A stretch of DNA of 40,907 bases from Acidobacteriaceae bacterium. Its GTDB lineage: Bacteria > Acidobacteriota > Terriglobia > Terriglobales > Acidobacteriaceae. Of the stretch, positions 28,748-36,703 are shown one piece after another. Under the pieces are notes generated by a model. It was not told the DNA's origin. It saw only the letters and a list, made by a program, of their open reading frames with translations, and did not search any database. The position numbers and the translations under genes are program-made. Position 1 is the first letter of the stretch; each line of letters begins with the position of its first letter. Location: assembly GCA_003140075.1 (NCBI GenBank), contig PLIO01000088.1, positions 647 through 41,553 on the forward strand. The letters run 5' to 3'.

Positions 28748-30952
28748 TCAGTGCTGGTTGAAGAGCTCGGTGCGGTCGATGCGTTCGCCCTTGAAAACGA
28801 CTAATGAGATTCGCTCGGTAGCGGTGATGTCCTCAAGAGGATTTCCGTCGACGACGAGGAGATCGGCATCGTTGCCGGGACGGATGGAGCCGGTGTGGTC
28901 GTCGACGCGAAGCAGACGAGCCGCGTTCCAGGTTGCGGCCTGCAAGGCTACAGCGGGCGGGATGCCGGCCTGCACCCAGAGTTGAACTTCATGCTGCACG
29001 GTCGGACCGTGGATTACGAGATAGTTCCCGGCGTCGCTGCCGGTGACGAGTAATACGCCGTGCTCGTGGGCGCGCTTGAGGTTGTCGATGGCGATCGACA
29101 TATTGATGGGATACTGCGCGAGACCTTTGCGCATGGGCTCGGTCTCGGCGGAGCCCAGGGCTTCTTCGGTGCCGCGCAAGAGGTCCGGTGGGCCGACTTG
29201 TTGCACCAGGGAGCGCTTGAGCAGATCGGTCTTGCCGGCAGCGAAGTCCTGGAACGCCTCGCCGACGCTCAGAGTTGGATCGTAGAAAGTTCCCTGCTTG
29301 GCCATCTGGTCGAAGAGCGCGTCGGGAATTTTTTCGCGAAAAGATCCGTGCTCGATCGAATTCGCTTGTTCTTGCACTGCGTCCGTGACGTCGCGGACGT
29401 CTCCGGTGTGAACGGCGAGGGGCAACGAATCGGCATGAGCTTCCTGAGCGACGGCGTCAAACAAAGCGGTATCGAGCCGGTTGAAGACCTGGCCTCCGGC
29501 GCCGGCTTCGAGAATGGCTTTGACGCAATCCACGCCGCGCTTTTTTAGTTCATCGACCTGAAGGCGGGCTTCGGCAGCGGTCGCGGGAAGACGCAGATTT
29601 TGTTTTTCGAGATTCGCGCGAACCGATGGCGGCAGATTCTTGAAGTATTCGGTACCGTGGCCGCCGGGCGTCGTGAACATCGGGCCGCAGGTGGATAACT
29701 CCGAGCCGAGATATTCGCCGCTGGCCACGGTTGAGCGAATCTTGAGAATTCCGTCCAGGTCGTCGCCGACGCTTCGCACAGTAGTTACGCCGCTGTAGAG
29801 ATAGGCGGCGAGATGGCGCAGCATACTTTTCTGCGGGTCTTCGTTATTGTCATTCGAGTCCGTGTAGAATCCGCCCGGCGCTTGCAGGTGAACGTGAACA
29901 TCGATGAGGCCGGGAAGGATGGTCTTGCCGGCGGCTTCCACGGTTTCGGCTTTCAGAGTCTTGGGGTCGGGGCCGTCGCCTTCGAAGATCTCGGCGATCT
30001 TGCCGCCGCGCACTAACACCGAGCCGTTCTCGATCACCTTGCCGTCGCCAATGAAAATGCGCGCGCCGCGAATCAGAAACGTGTCACTGCGGGCGAGTTG
30101 CCGGTTCAAGATTTTTGTTTTGACGATGCCGGTGCGGGCATGCACTTGCCACAACCCCAGCACCAGGAATGGGGTGAGCACGGCCGCGAGCCACAGCTTG
30201 GCCGAGGCTCGAATCTTCTCTTCTTTTTCCCAGCGGAACAGCTTGAAGCCGATAAAGAGTCCAACCAGGCCGGTTACCAACAGAGCGAGGGTGGGCTGAA
30301 GATTGGCGGCGATGCCTTCGTGCCGCAGCAGCATGCCCTGGATGCCGGTGACCATGTAGGTGGCGGGAACAAACTGCGTGATGACCAGCAGCCACGGCGG
30401 AAACATGGCGAGTGGGAAGGTCGCGCCGCTCAGAAACAGCATGGGAAGGTAAATCAACTGGACGACGAGCTGGCTTTCCTGCATCGAGTTGACGACGGAA
30501 GCGATGATCAGGCCGATGGCACGAAAGCCGACGATAGCGATGCTAATGAAGACCAGGATGGAAACCATCGACTGCGGCCAGGGCATGCCATATAAAAAAT
30601 GGGCCAGCGTGAAGATGAGAATCACGTTGGGCATATAGAGAATCCAGCCGGTGACGACGGAAGCGATGAGCAGAGGAGCCGGCGAGATCGGCGTGACTTT
30701 GTAGCGGCGCAGGATGTTGGCTTCGCGTTCCTGCACGGCGCGGATCCCGGCGCCGAAAAGTCCGTTGCCGAGGATGCCGATGATGAGGACCATGGCAATC
30801 ACCATGGTCATGGCGGCGCCGCGTTCGGCGTGCATCGCCTGCCCGAAGATGAAGAAGAAAACCAGCGGAAACAGGTAGTTGAAGAAAATTACAGACCGGT
30901 TGCGTAGAGCCAGCTTGAGATCGAGCGCGATGAGTGCTTTGTAGGGTTTCAT
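28748..30952 (-). CDS. ABC-2 type permease fused to a metal-dependent amidohydrolase
   Basis: One uninterrupted 734-residue frame. Residues 1-245 are an ABC-2 exporter permease with six TM segments (NYLFPLVFFFIFG; ILGNGLFGAGIRAVQERE; PMLFLSGATFP). Residues ~252-270 add a seventh hydrophobic segment (LWLAAVLTPFLVLGLW). Residues ~290-730 are an imidazolonepropionase-like amidohydrolase with the full metal set: HVH (353-355), Lys478, His515, His535 and Asp640. The ATPase gene lies 36 bp upstream in the same direction. With N-terminus inside and seven passes, the hydrolase would face the periplasm, but this topology is inference. No frameshift or internal ribosome-binding site is needed. Confidence 0.85.
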   Translation of the reverse strand: MKPYKALIALDLKLALRNRSVIFFNYLFPLVFFFIFGQAMHAERGAAMTMVIAMVLIIGILGNGLFGAGIRAVQEREANILRRYKVTPISPAPLLIASVVTGWILYMPNVILIFTLAHFLYGMPWPQSMVSILVFISIAIVGFRAIGLIIASVVNSMQESQLVVQLIYLPMLFLSGATFPLAMFPPWLLVITQFVPATYMVTGIQGMLLRHEGIAANLQPTLALLVTGLVGLFIGFKLFRWEKEEKIRASAKLWLAAVLTPFLVLGLWQVHARTGIVKTKILNRQLARSDTFLIRGARIFIGDGKVIENGSVLVRGGKIAEIFEGDGPDPKTLKAETVEAAGKTILPGLIDVHVHLQAPGGFYTDSNDNNEDPQKSMLRHLAAYLYSGVTTVRSVGDDLDGILKIRSTVASGEYLGSELSTCGPMFTTPGGHGTEYFKNLPPSVRANLEKQNLRLPATAAEARLQVDELKKRGVDCVKAILEAGAGGQVFNRLDTALFDAVAQEAHADSLPLAVHTGDVRDVTDAVQEQANSIEHGSFREKIPDALFDQMAKQGTFYDPTLSVGEAFQDFAAGKTDLLKRSLVQQVGPPDLLRGTEEALGSAETEPMRKGLAQYPINMSIAIDNLKRAHEHGVLLVTGSDAGNYLVIHGPTVQHEVQLWVQAGIPPAVALQAATWNAARLLRVDDHTGSIRPGNDADLLVVDGNPLEDITATERISLVVFKGERIDRTELFNQH

Positions 30953-30988
30953 TTCTCAGCGGTCATCTTGATGCAATCATCTATGCAA

Positions 30989-31918
30989 TCATTCGCGAAG
31001 GCTCTTTCCGGTGAGTTCGATAAAAACGTCTTCTAGGCTTGGCTGCTTGAGGCTGACGTCGGTTAGTTCCAGTCCGTGCTGGTCGATCCATTTCACAAGG
31101 TCGACGAGCGTGGCCGCGGGATGGCGCGAGTGCACGGTCAGGGTGCGGCCGCTGGGATCGAGCGCGCTCTGCGTGGCCTCCGCCCAAGCGGGACGGCTCT
31201 CGGGAAAAGGGGTTGCGCAAGTCACGACAATGCTTGATGCGTTGCGGCTCTGCTGCTGCAGACGGGCGGGTGTGTCGAGCGCGATGATGCGGCCTTCGTC
31301 GACGATGGCGACCCGGTCGCACAGACGCTCGGCTTCTTCGATGTAGTGCGTGGTCATCAGAATGGTGCGGTGTTCGCGCTTCAACTCCTCGAGCAGGTTG
31401 TGAATCTCGACCCGCACCTGGGGATCGAGGCCGGTGGTGGGCTCGTCGAGAAAGATGAGTTGCGGATCGTTGACCAGGGCCAGGGCCAGAGCCAGCCGCT
31501 GTTTCTGACCGCCGGAAAGCGTGTTGTAGAAGGCGTCCCGTTTTTCTTCCAGCTGCAGGCGTTGCAGCAGTTTATTCAAGTCCACGTTGCGGGTGTAGAA
31601 AGACGCGAACACCTGCATGGCTTCGCGGACGCGAATTCTCTCCGGCAGATTGGTGGCTTGCAGGCAAACCCCGATGCGATCCTTGAGTTGCTGGCGCTGC
31701 CGGTCTGGGTCGAAGCCGAGGACGGCAACTTGACCTCCGGTGCGCGGACGCAGGCCTTCGAGAATCTCGACCGTGGTTGTCTTGCCGGCGCCATTGGGAC
31801 CGAGCAGGCCGAAAACCTCGCCTGGCTGGATCTCGAAGTCAATTCCCTTCACGGCATGGACCTCGCCGTAGGACTTTTTGAGACCTTGCACGGAGATCGC
31901 TGGGGCAGAGGAATTCAT
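30989..31918 (-). CDS. ABC transporter ATP-binding protein
   Basis: From ATG 31918 the product is 309 residues. It has a Walker A (GLLGPNGAGKTTTVE), a Q-loop (VCLQATNL), signature LSGGQKQRLALALAL, Walker B LIFLDEPTTGLDP and switch His (MTTHYIEEAE). The C-terminal region (SLKQPSLEDVFIELTGKSL) is typical of multidrug/ABC-2 (DrrA-like) ATPases. It pairs with the permease-amidohydrolase fusion 36 bp downstream. The frame to 32170 upstream is rejected because it runs into the divergent gene's upstream region. No good ribosome-binding site is seen. Confidence 0.93.
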   Translation of the reverse strand: MNSSAPAISVQGLKKSYGEVHAVKGIDFEIQPGEVFGLLGPNGAGKTTTVEILEGLRPRTGGQVAVLGFDPDRQRQQLKDRIGVCLQATNLPERIRVREAMQVFASFYTRNVDLNKLLQRLQLEEKRDAFYNTLSGGQKQRLALALALVNDPQLIFLDEPTTGLDPQVRVEIHNLLEELKREHRTILMTTHYIEEAERLCDRVAIVDEGRIIALDTPARLQQQSRNASSIVVTCATPFPESRPAWAEATQSALDPSGRTLTVHSRHPAATLVDLVKWIDQHGLELTDVSLKQPSLEDVFIELTGKSLRE

Positions 31919-32156
31919 CGAAGAAGGAAAGATGAGGCTACCGAAGAACTCGGCGGGAGTCAAAGAGGCGTTCGGCCGACGAGAAAGGGTGCGGTTCGGG
32001 AAGGTTGACCGGCACAAGGGAGAGGCAAGTAACTTCCGTGTACCCGAGCGGCTGCGGGACGGCTCCATTTCGGCTTGTTTTCTGCTAGTCTGGGCGTGCC
32101 CTGTTGTTTCTGTCGTTCTGCCGGAGTGTGCCTCCGGTAAATCGGGCTGCTCGTAC

Positions 32157-32603
32157 ATGCCGATGCCCAAGGTTATCGAACAGGAAGTGTCTGTACTGAC
32201 CTCGTCGAAAGACGGCTTGGTTTATCTGACGCCCAACGATTGGGCGCTCATTGTCGACAAGGCTTGCCGGGTCGCTTTTCGGAAGGGCCAAGTTCTGGTC
32301 CATCGGGGCAAGAGAACCAACGGCGTCTATCTGCTGGTGAAAGGAACGGCTCGGGTACAAATCGCTGCCCAGGCCGGCTCACCGGAGATCGGGCCGGGTG
32401 AGATTTGCGGCGAAATGTCATTTCTGGAGGACGCTCCGGCCAGCGCCAATGTGGTTGCCGATAATGACGTGGAAGCCTATCACTTGGATCGGCCCACCCT
32501 GGAGAGCCTGTTCGAGCTTTTTCCTCACCTCGCCTCGCGTTTTTACAGGTCGCTGGCCATGAATTTATCCCGCCGACTCAGAGACTTGATCGAGCAGCCG
32601 TGA
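32157..32603 (+). CDS. Cyclic-nucleotide-binding-fold protein without HTH
   Basis: From ATG 32157 the product is 148 residues. It is a single cNMP-binding beta-roll: YLTPNDWALIVDKACRVAF, KGQVLVHRGKRTNGVYLLVKG and GEICGEMSFLEDAPASANVV, then helices to LSRRLRDLIEQP. The phosphate-binding cassette lacks the usual Arg-Ser (here APASA), so cAMP/cGMP binding is doubtful. No DNA-binding domain or effector is attached. It is divergent from the ABC operon, with 238 bp between the starts. Confidence 0.8.
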   Translation: MPMPKVIEQEVSVLTSSKDGLVYLTPNDWALIVDKACRVAFRKGQVLVHRGKRTNGVYLLVKGTARVQIAAQAGSPEIGPGEICGEMSFLEDAPASANVVADNDVEAYHLDRPTLESLFELFPHLASRFYRSLAMNLSRRLRDLIEQP

Positions 32604-32962
32604 TGGCCATCGGGCGAAGCGCCTGATTTCGATTGCGACCGCCTCCGCGAACCATCCACTCCCGAAAATCGAGGTAGCGGATTCATGGTAGACCGCCTTT
32701 CTAGGCAGCCCCGCTACCCCAAAAATTAAGGGCGTCCTAGGACCCTTTCGAATCTCGGAACGCCCGAACAGCCCTCCCCCAGAACTGCTCAACAGCGATC
32801 CTACAGTCCTACTTGCATCAAACACCAAAGTGAATTACACTTCGGTGCCGTAGGATGACACGAGCTGGCTTAATGATTCTGCAGCGTCCCAGAGGGTCGG
32901 TTTGTATGGGCGGGAGTGAGAAAACACCGGCCAGTCCGATGCAGCAGCCGCAAAGGGACAGC
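32604..32962. other. Gene-free region with two hairpins
   Basis: GGGCGTCC...GGAACGCCC (32730-32765) resembles the element at 25947-25993. ATCCTAC...GTAGGAT (32798-32856) encloses CACCAAAGTG-aatta-CACTTCGGTG. The rest of the 559-bp gap to the PEP-CTERM gene contains its upstream element and promoter. Confidence 0.5.
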
Positions 32963-32988
32963 ATTAGTGTGCAGTGGTTTGCAGCTTC
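32963..32988 (+). promoter_or_regulatory. Upstream activator-like element of PEP-CTERM gene 1
   Basis: ATTAGTGTGCA-GTGG-TTTGCA-GCTTC. The same 26-bp element, with four mismatches, occurs at 33858-33883 before the second PEP-CTERM gene. Two TGCA half sites lie 6 bp apart. The distance from its first base to the GG of the promoter is 96 bp, in the usual range for sigma-54 activator sites. Confidence 0.65.
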
Positions 32989-33057
32989 ATTTTGGTAAGT
33001 TTGCATCAACTTTCTATTAACATGCCTGTAATCAGTAACTTAGTAATTGTTCACGTT

Positions 33058-33073
33058 TGGCATCATGGGTGCA
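33058..33073 (+). promoter_or_regulatory. Sigma-54-like promoter of PEP-CTERM gene 1
   Basis: TTTGGCAT...GTGCA: GG at 33059-33060 and GC at 33071-33072 are exactly 10 bp apart (GG-N10-GC). TGGCAT matches 5 of 6 of the -24 consensus. The matching promoter at gene 2 strengthens the call. Confidence 0.65.
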
Positions 33074-33162
33074 TAAGACATAAGGACGGCGCAGGCGTAT
33101 TTGGTGCCCTCGACGAACGATAACAAAACAGGCTTTAGCTCAGGTTCAGGAGGAAGACAGTC

Positions 33163-33777
33163 ATGAAGCGCGTAATTTTGATGGCTCTACTTGCTATGGC
33201 TCTGCCTTTGGCTGCATTTGCCGACAATTCAACGGATTTCACAAACAGCGGTGGCACTCTGGCTGGGAGTTCCGCGGGTTTGAGCTTGTCGGGTTCTGAA
33301 CTCATCGCTGTCGATGGGCTCGGCGGAGGCGGTCTTATCACTGGCGGCCTCGGGAGCGTGAGCTTTTCTACTGGGGCGCTAGCCACAGGCAGCCTGCAGA
33401 TGGGCGGGACCTTCGATGGTGGCGGGAGCTTCCTCATCACCGGCAACGGCACGAACGGAGTTCCGACCGGAACGATCTTCACCGGCTCTTTTACCGGTCC
33501 GGTTACCTGGACTCTGGTTACGCTCGCCAACGGCACGCACAATTACACCCTGACGGGATCGATCACCGGCCAGTGGTATGGCACCGGGCCGTCGGTGTTT
33601 GGCGCAACCGTGCAGTTGACCATCAACACGGGCAAGGGCTTCTTTAACGGAAGCACGACGATCTCCAGCGGCGACACCAATATCGGCGGCACTGTTCCCG
33701 AACCTGGCACGCTGGGATTGCTCGGAACCGGGCTGGTTGGCCTGGCCGGAGCTCTGCACCGCAAGCTGAAAGCATAA
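33163..33777 (+). CDS. PEP-CTERM sorting-domain protein 1
   Basis: The 204-residue secreted protein starts MKRVILMALLAMALPLAAFA (signal peptide), followed by a Gly/Thr/Ser-rich beta domain (GGSFLITGNGTNGVPTGTIF, GPVTWTLVTLANGTHNY). It ends VPEPGTLGLLGTGLVGLAGA plus the basic tail HRKLKA, the exosortase recognition signal. Exosortase would cut it and the product is exported, often with exopolysaccharide. It is about 50% similar by eye to gene 2, which is 293 bp away. AGGAGG lies before the ATG. Confidence 0.92.
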   Translation: MKRVILMALLAMALPLAAFADNSTDFTNSGGTLAGSSAGLSLSGSELIAVDGLGGGGLITGGLGSVSFSTGALATGSLQMGGTFDGGGSFLITGNGTNGVPTGTIFTGSFTGPVTWTLVTLANGTHNYTLTGSITGQWYGTGPSVFGATVQLTINTGKGFFNGSTTISSGDTNIGGTVPEPGTLGLLGTGLVGLAGALHRKLKA

Positions 33778-33800
33778 TTCACTTAATCCCGTCTCCTGAA

Positions 33801-33826
33801 AGCCCCGCCTTGTGCGGGGCTTTTGC
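33801..33826 (+). terminator. Rho-independent terminator after PEP-CTERM gene 1
   Basis: AGCCCCGC-CTTGT-GCGGGGCT is followed by TTTG. It begins 24 bp after the stop codon. Confidence 0.85.
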
Positions 33827-33857
33827 TTTGCTGGTTCAAGCGCTGCCAATTTGCACA

Positions 33858-33883
33858 ATTAGTGTGCACCGCTTTGCAACTTC
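33858..33883 (+). promoter_or_regulatory. Upstream activator-like element of PEP-CTERM gene 2
   Basis: ATTAGTGTGCA-CCGC-TTTGCA-ACTTC, 22 of 26 positions shared with the element before gene 1 and lying 95 bp (versus 96) from the promoter GG. A further TTTGCAC sits at 33850. Confidence 0.65.
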
Positions 33884-33951
33884 CGATTCGTCATCTCCCC
33901 TGCTGTTGGTTTAACCACCAGTTAAATAGGCAACTTACATTTTCCATGGTT

Positions 33952-33967
33952 TGGCATGCCAGATGCT
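33952..33967 (+). promoter_or_regulatory. Sigma-54-like promoter of PEP-CTERM gene 2
   Basis: TTTGGCAT...ATGCT: GG at 33953-33954 and GC at 33965-33966, again exactly GG-N10-GC, with the same TTTGGCAT start as the promoter at 33058. It lies about 105 bp before the start codon, as in gene 1. Confidence 0.6.
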
Positions 33968-34070
33968 CTGAGCGCTGCAGCGCAGGTGTTTGGCCCCGCC
34001 AGAGGAACCCTCAAAGCACTTCAAATCTCTCCGAACCTTGGGTTTCTCAACATACGTTCAGGAGGTTGCC

Positions 34071-34652
34071 ATGAAGCGATTCGTTTTGCTGGCTTTACTG
34101 GCTCTGGCTTTACCGCTCTCAGCTTTTGCCAACACATGGGATTTCACTAACATTAACGGCGCCCTTGCGGGAAATGCTTTGGGCATGAGCCTTGTCGGCT
34201 CTAATGTCATCAATATCGACGGCCCCGGTCTGTTTGCTTGTCCTTGTACTGAGAGCTTTACAACAGGCCCGGGCCTGCCCCCCTTCCCCATAAATCTGAA
34301 TTTGCCTACCGTGTTCGCGGCCGGCATACTACCCTTCACGATCGTCGGCGGCAACTTTATTTTTGACGGCGTGTTCACCAGCCCAGTTATCTGGACTCCG
34401 GAGGGAGGGGACATTTACCAGCTCTCAGGTTATGTCTCCGGCACGTTGGCACTCCCAGGGGGGATACAGAAAGTAAACGGCTTCACTTCACAACTTTACT
34501 TCGGGACGGTTGGGCCGAACGGCTACACGTTTTCTGGCACACTCGGTAGCGGCGATACCATTCTCTCCACTCCCGAGCCCGGCACTCTTGGCTTGCTCGG
34601 GACCGGGCTGGTTGGATTGGCTGGAATTGTTCGCAAAAAGCTGAAAACCTGA
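34071..34652 (+). CDS. PEP-CTERM sorting-domain protein 2
   Basis: From ATG 34071, preceded by AGGAGG, the product is 193 residues. It has a signal peptide (MKRFVLLALLALALPLSAFA), a beta-rich middle domain with FACPCTESF (two cysteines, absent from protein 1), VGGNFIFDGVFTSPVIWTPEG and YTFSGTLGSGDTI, and the sorting signal TPEPGTLGLLGTGLVGLAGI with basic tail VRKKLKT. It is a diverged duplicate of protein 1, with the same GALAGNALGMSLVGSNVI-like opening. The exosortase itself is not in the window. Confidence 0.92.
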   Translation: MKRFVLLALLALALPLSAFANTWDFTNINGALAGNALGMSLVGSNVINIDGPGLFACPCTESFTTGPGLPPFPINLNLPTVFAAGILPFTIVGGNFIFDGVFTSPVIWTPEGGDIYQLSGYVSGTLALPGGIQKVNGFTSQLYFGTVGPNGYTFSGTLGSGDTILSTPEPGTLGLLGTGLVGLAGIVRKKLKT

Positions 34653-34674
34653 GTTCGCTCTACCGCCTCTCGAG

Positions 34675-34700
34675 AGCCCCGCTGTGCGCGGGGCTTTTTT
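34675..34700 (+). terminator. Rho-independent terminator after PEP-CTERM gene 2
   Basis: AGCCCCG-CTGTGCG-CGGGGCT followed by TTTTT. Nearly the same stem as the terminator at 33801, so it was probably duplicated with the gene. Confidence 0.88.
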
Positions 34701-34832
34701 GTTTCTCGGTTCGGCACGCCCTCAAATTCAAGTCATTCCCCGCGGGTCCGGCAATTACCGCAGTAACCAGTCGGCGGGGATTACCGTTGACGCCCCCCAC
34801 CCTGCGTCCATACATTCGCCACAGGGGGTCGT

Positions 34833-35096
34833 ATGAAAGATATTCATGAGGTGTTACGACAGAAACAGACCAAGTACGCCGCACTGGGCAAGCAGATCGA
34901 GATGCTGCAGCAGGCGGCGGAGAAGCTGCGTGAAGTGGCTCCCTTGCTCGCCGAAAATGACGACGAAGACAACGCCGTTTTGATGGAAGACGACGCTTCG
35001 CCGGTCGCTGACGCCATGGCCGCGAAAGCGGGTGCGGGTAGTTCGGGTGCAACCGCATCCAAGGCAGCCCGGCCCACGGCGCCGCGTTGGCCGTAG
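34833..35096 (+). CDS. Small coiled-coil hypothetical protein
   Basis: The 87-residue protein has an N-terminal heptad-like helix (IHEVLRQKQTKYAALGKQIEMLQQAAEKLREV) and an acidic, Ala/Gly-rich disordered tail (AENDDEDNAVLMEDD, ASKAARPTAPRWP). GGGGGTCGT precedes the ATG as a possible ribosome-binding site. It ends 31 bp before the PilZ gene start, so the two are probably co-transcribed. Family unknown; acidobacterial genomes often have such a gene before PilZ proteins, but I cannot confirm this here. Confidence 0.7.
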   Translation: MKDIHEVLRQKQTKYAALGKQIEMLQQAAEKLREVAPLLAENDDEDNAVLMEDDASPVADAMAAKAGAGSSGATASKAARPTAPRWP

Positions 35097-35127
35097 TCTT
35101 GCCGCTTTCTGGGCGGGGAATTTAGTT

Positions 35128-36279
35128 ATGACCCTACTGGCATTGCTGATTTCCACTGACGATTCCGCTTCCGAGATCCTGGGCCGGACTTTGCCGGCCG
35201 CCGGGATCGCGGTGGAGCGTTTCAGCGATCTCACTGCGGCGATCGATCGCCTTCAGCAGCAAAGGTTCGACGCGCTTATTCTCGATTACGAAGACGCGAA
35301 GGCCGCTGGCGAAGTCTTCGACGAGGCGCGAAGGTTGAACTCTGGGAGCGCACCCGTCACCGTGGCCTTGGTGGCGGAGCAGGCCAGAGTACGGGATATT
35401 CTGACCGGCGGGGTGCATTTCGTACTGTACAAGCCTCTTTCCGAAGAAAAAGCCAAAGCCGGCCTGCGCGCGGTGACCGCCTTGTTGAACCGCGAGCGTC
35501 GCCGCGCTTACCGCGTCCCCGTGCAGGCTCCAGTGGAACTCACCCTGCCAGATAGTCGCAAAGCCGAGGGAATTCTGCTTGACCTCAGCGAGACGGGCAT
35601 GGACGTTCTGACCGCCGAATCTCAGACCCCGGGATCGCTGCTGAATTTCCGTTTCCATTTGCCCGACGGAAGTCTTGAAATCCAGGCGCACGGCCAGGTG
35701 GCATGGGCGAACCCCAACGGGCAAACGGGAGTGCACTTTCTGGACTTGGACGACTCCGTCAAGGGTCATCTCCAAGTGTGGTTGCTCGCGGCCGCCTCGG
35801 TTCAACGTGCTGGCGAGGAGGAAATCGTTCCTCACTGCAAGCTTACCGATCTGAGTTTGGGCGGATGCTACGTGGAAACCGATTCGCCATTTCCCGAACA
35901 CGCCTTGGTCGACCTATGCCTGAAAACTGAAGAGATAGCAGTCCACACGGAAGGCATGGTGCGGGTTACGCACCCGGGTCGTGGCATGGGAGTGGAATTC
36001 CCTTCCCGCACGCCGGAGCAGCGCGCCCAGGTAGGCAATCTGATCAGCCTTCTGCGTAGTTTTCCCGCGTCCACGCCGGAACTGAGTGTTTCTCCGCGAT
36101 CCCTGACTGCGGACCTGAGCCAATTTGAATCCGCTCCAGAGGCTGCGAGCGCCACCGCGGAAGAGGGAGACCTGGAAGATCCTCTGCTCGACCTGCTGCG
36201 GCAGGCCGCTACAATGCAGCAGGACGCATTCCTCGAAGAACTTCGCCGCCAGCGATCCGGCGAGAGCGTCGCAACGTAG
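35128..36279 (+). CDS. Receiver-like domain protein with two PilZ domains
   Basis: From ATG 35128 the product is 383 residues. Residues 1-120 resemble a response-regulator fold (LLALLISTDDSASEILGRTL, LILDYEDA, FVLYKPLSEEKAKA), although the phosphoacceptor Asp is not certain. The first PilZ domain (~122-225) has RRRAYRVPV and DLSETGMDV, the RxxxR and DxSxxG motifs that bind c-di-GMP. A second PilZ-like domain (~230-325) has LTDLSLGGCYVET but a poor RxxxR, so it may not bind. The C-terminus is acidic and helical. A c-di-GMP-responsive switch is likely. Confidence 0.88.
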   Translation: MTLLALLISTDDSASEILGRTLPAAGIAVERFSDLTAAIDRLQQQRFDALILDYEDAKAAGEVFDEARRLNSGSAPVTVALVAEQARVRDILTGGVHFVLYKPLSEEKAKAGLRAVTALLNRERRRAYRVPVQAPVELTLPDSRKAEGILLDLSETGMDVLTAESQTPGSLLNFRFHLPDGSLEIQAHGQVAWANPNGQTGVHFLDLDDSVKGHLQVWLLAAASVQRAGEEEIVPHCKLTDLSLGGCYVETDSPFPEHALVDLCLKTEEIAVHTEGMVRVTHPGRGMGVEFPSRTPEQRAQVGNLISLLRSFPASTPELSVSPRSLTADLSQFESAPEAASATAEEGDLEDPLLDLLRQAATMQQDAFLEELRRQRSGESVAT

Positions 36280-36703
36280 TTTGCATACCTGACAGCCCGT
36301 CTTCCATTCCGAAATTCTCCTGCATTTCTGGCCGCCACGCTCTTGCGAACTTCGCTCGACGGAAAAGCCTCTCGCGGCAGGTGTGTGAGGGCTTTTGGAA
36401 CTGGGAGAAGACGGGAAAACACAGGCAGCGAAAAAAGCGGAGGGTGCGAGAGGCCTTGCGGTGGGCTGTTTCCGGAGGGTGAAGAACCCGCTGCCCCGTC
36501 TCTGTGGAAAGGATTCTTCAGCTCTCCGTGGTCTGTTCCACCCCAATGCGAGTAACGTTAGTCGATCCCTGTTGCGCCGTGGTTTCACGAATATGAAATC
36601 TAGATGAATTGAGTTGGCGCTAAAGCGGGCAGGTTTCGAGTATGCGCGGCATTCTTGTGGAAATGCGTGATTCTGGCCACCACCCCGTGCGCCGTTTTCT
36701 TCC
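36280..36703. other. Gene-free 424-bp region, nothing recognised
   Basis: No repeat family, hairpin terminator or plausible coding frame is recognised between the PilZ gene and the membrane-protein gene. The 5' part is GC-rich and could be gene debris. The promoter of the next gene presumably lies near the right end. Confidence 0.45.

Noticed and set aside
35032-35127. Longer N-terminus for the PilZ protein
   Set aside because: The extension overlaps the 3' end of the coiled-coil gene and is Arg/Pro rich; ATG 35128 has GGGGAA upstream and precedes the receiver-like fold.
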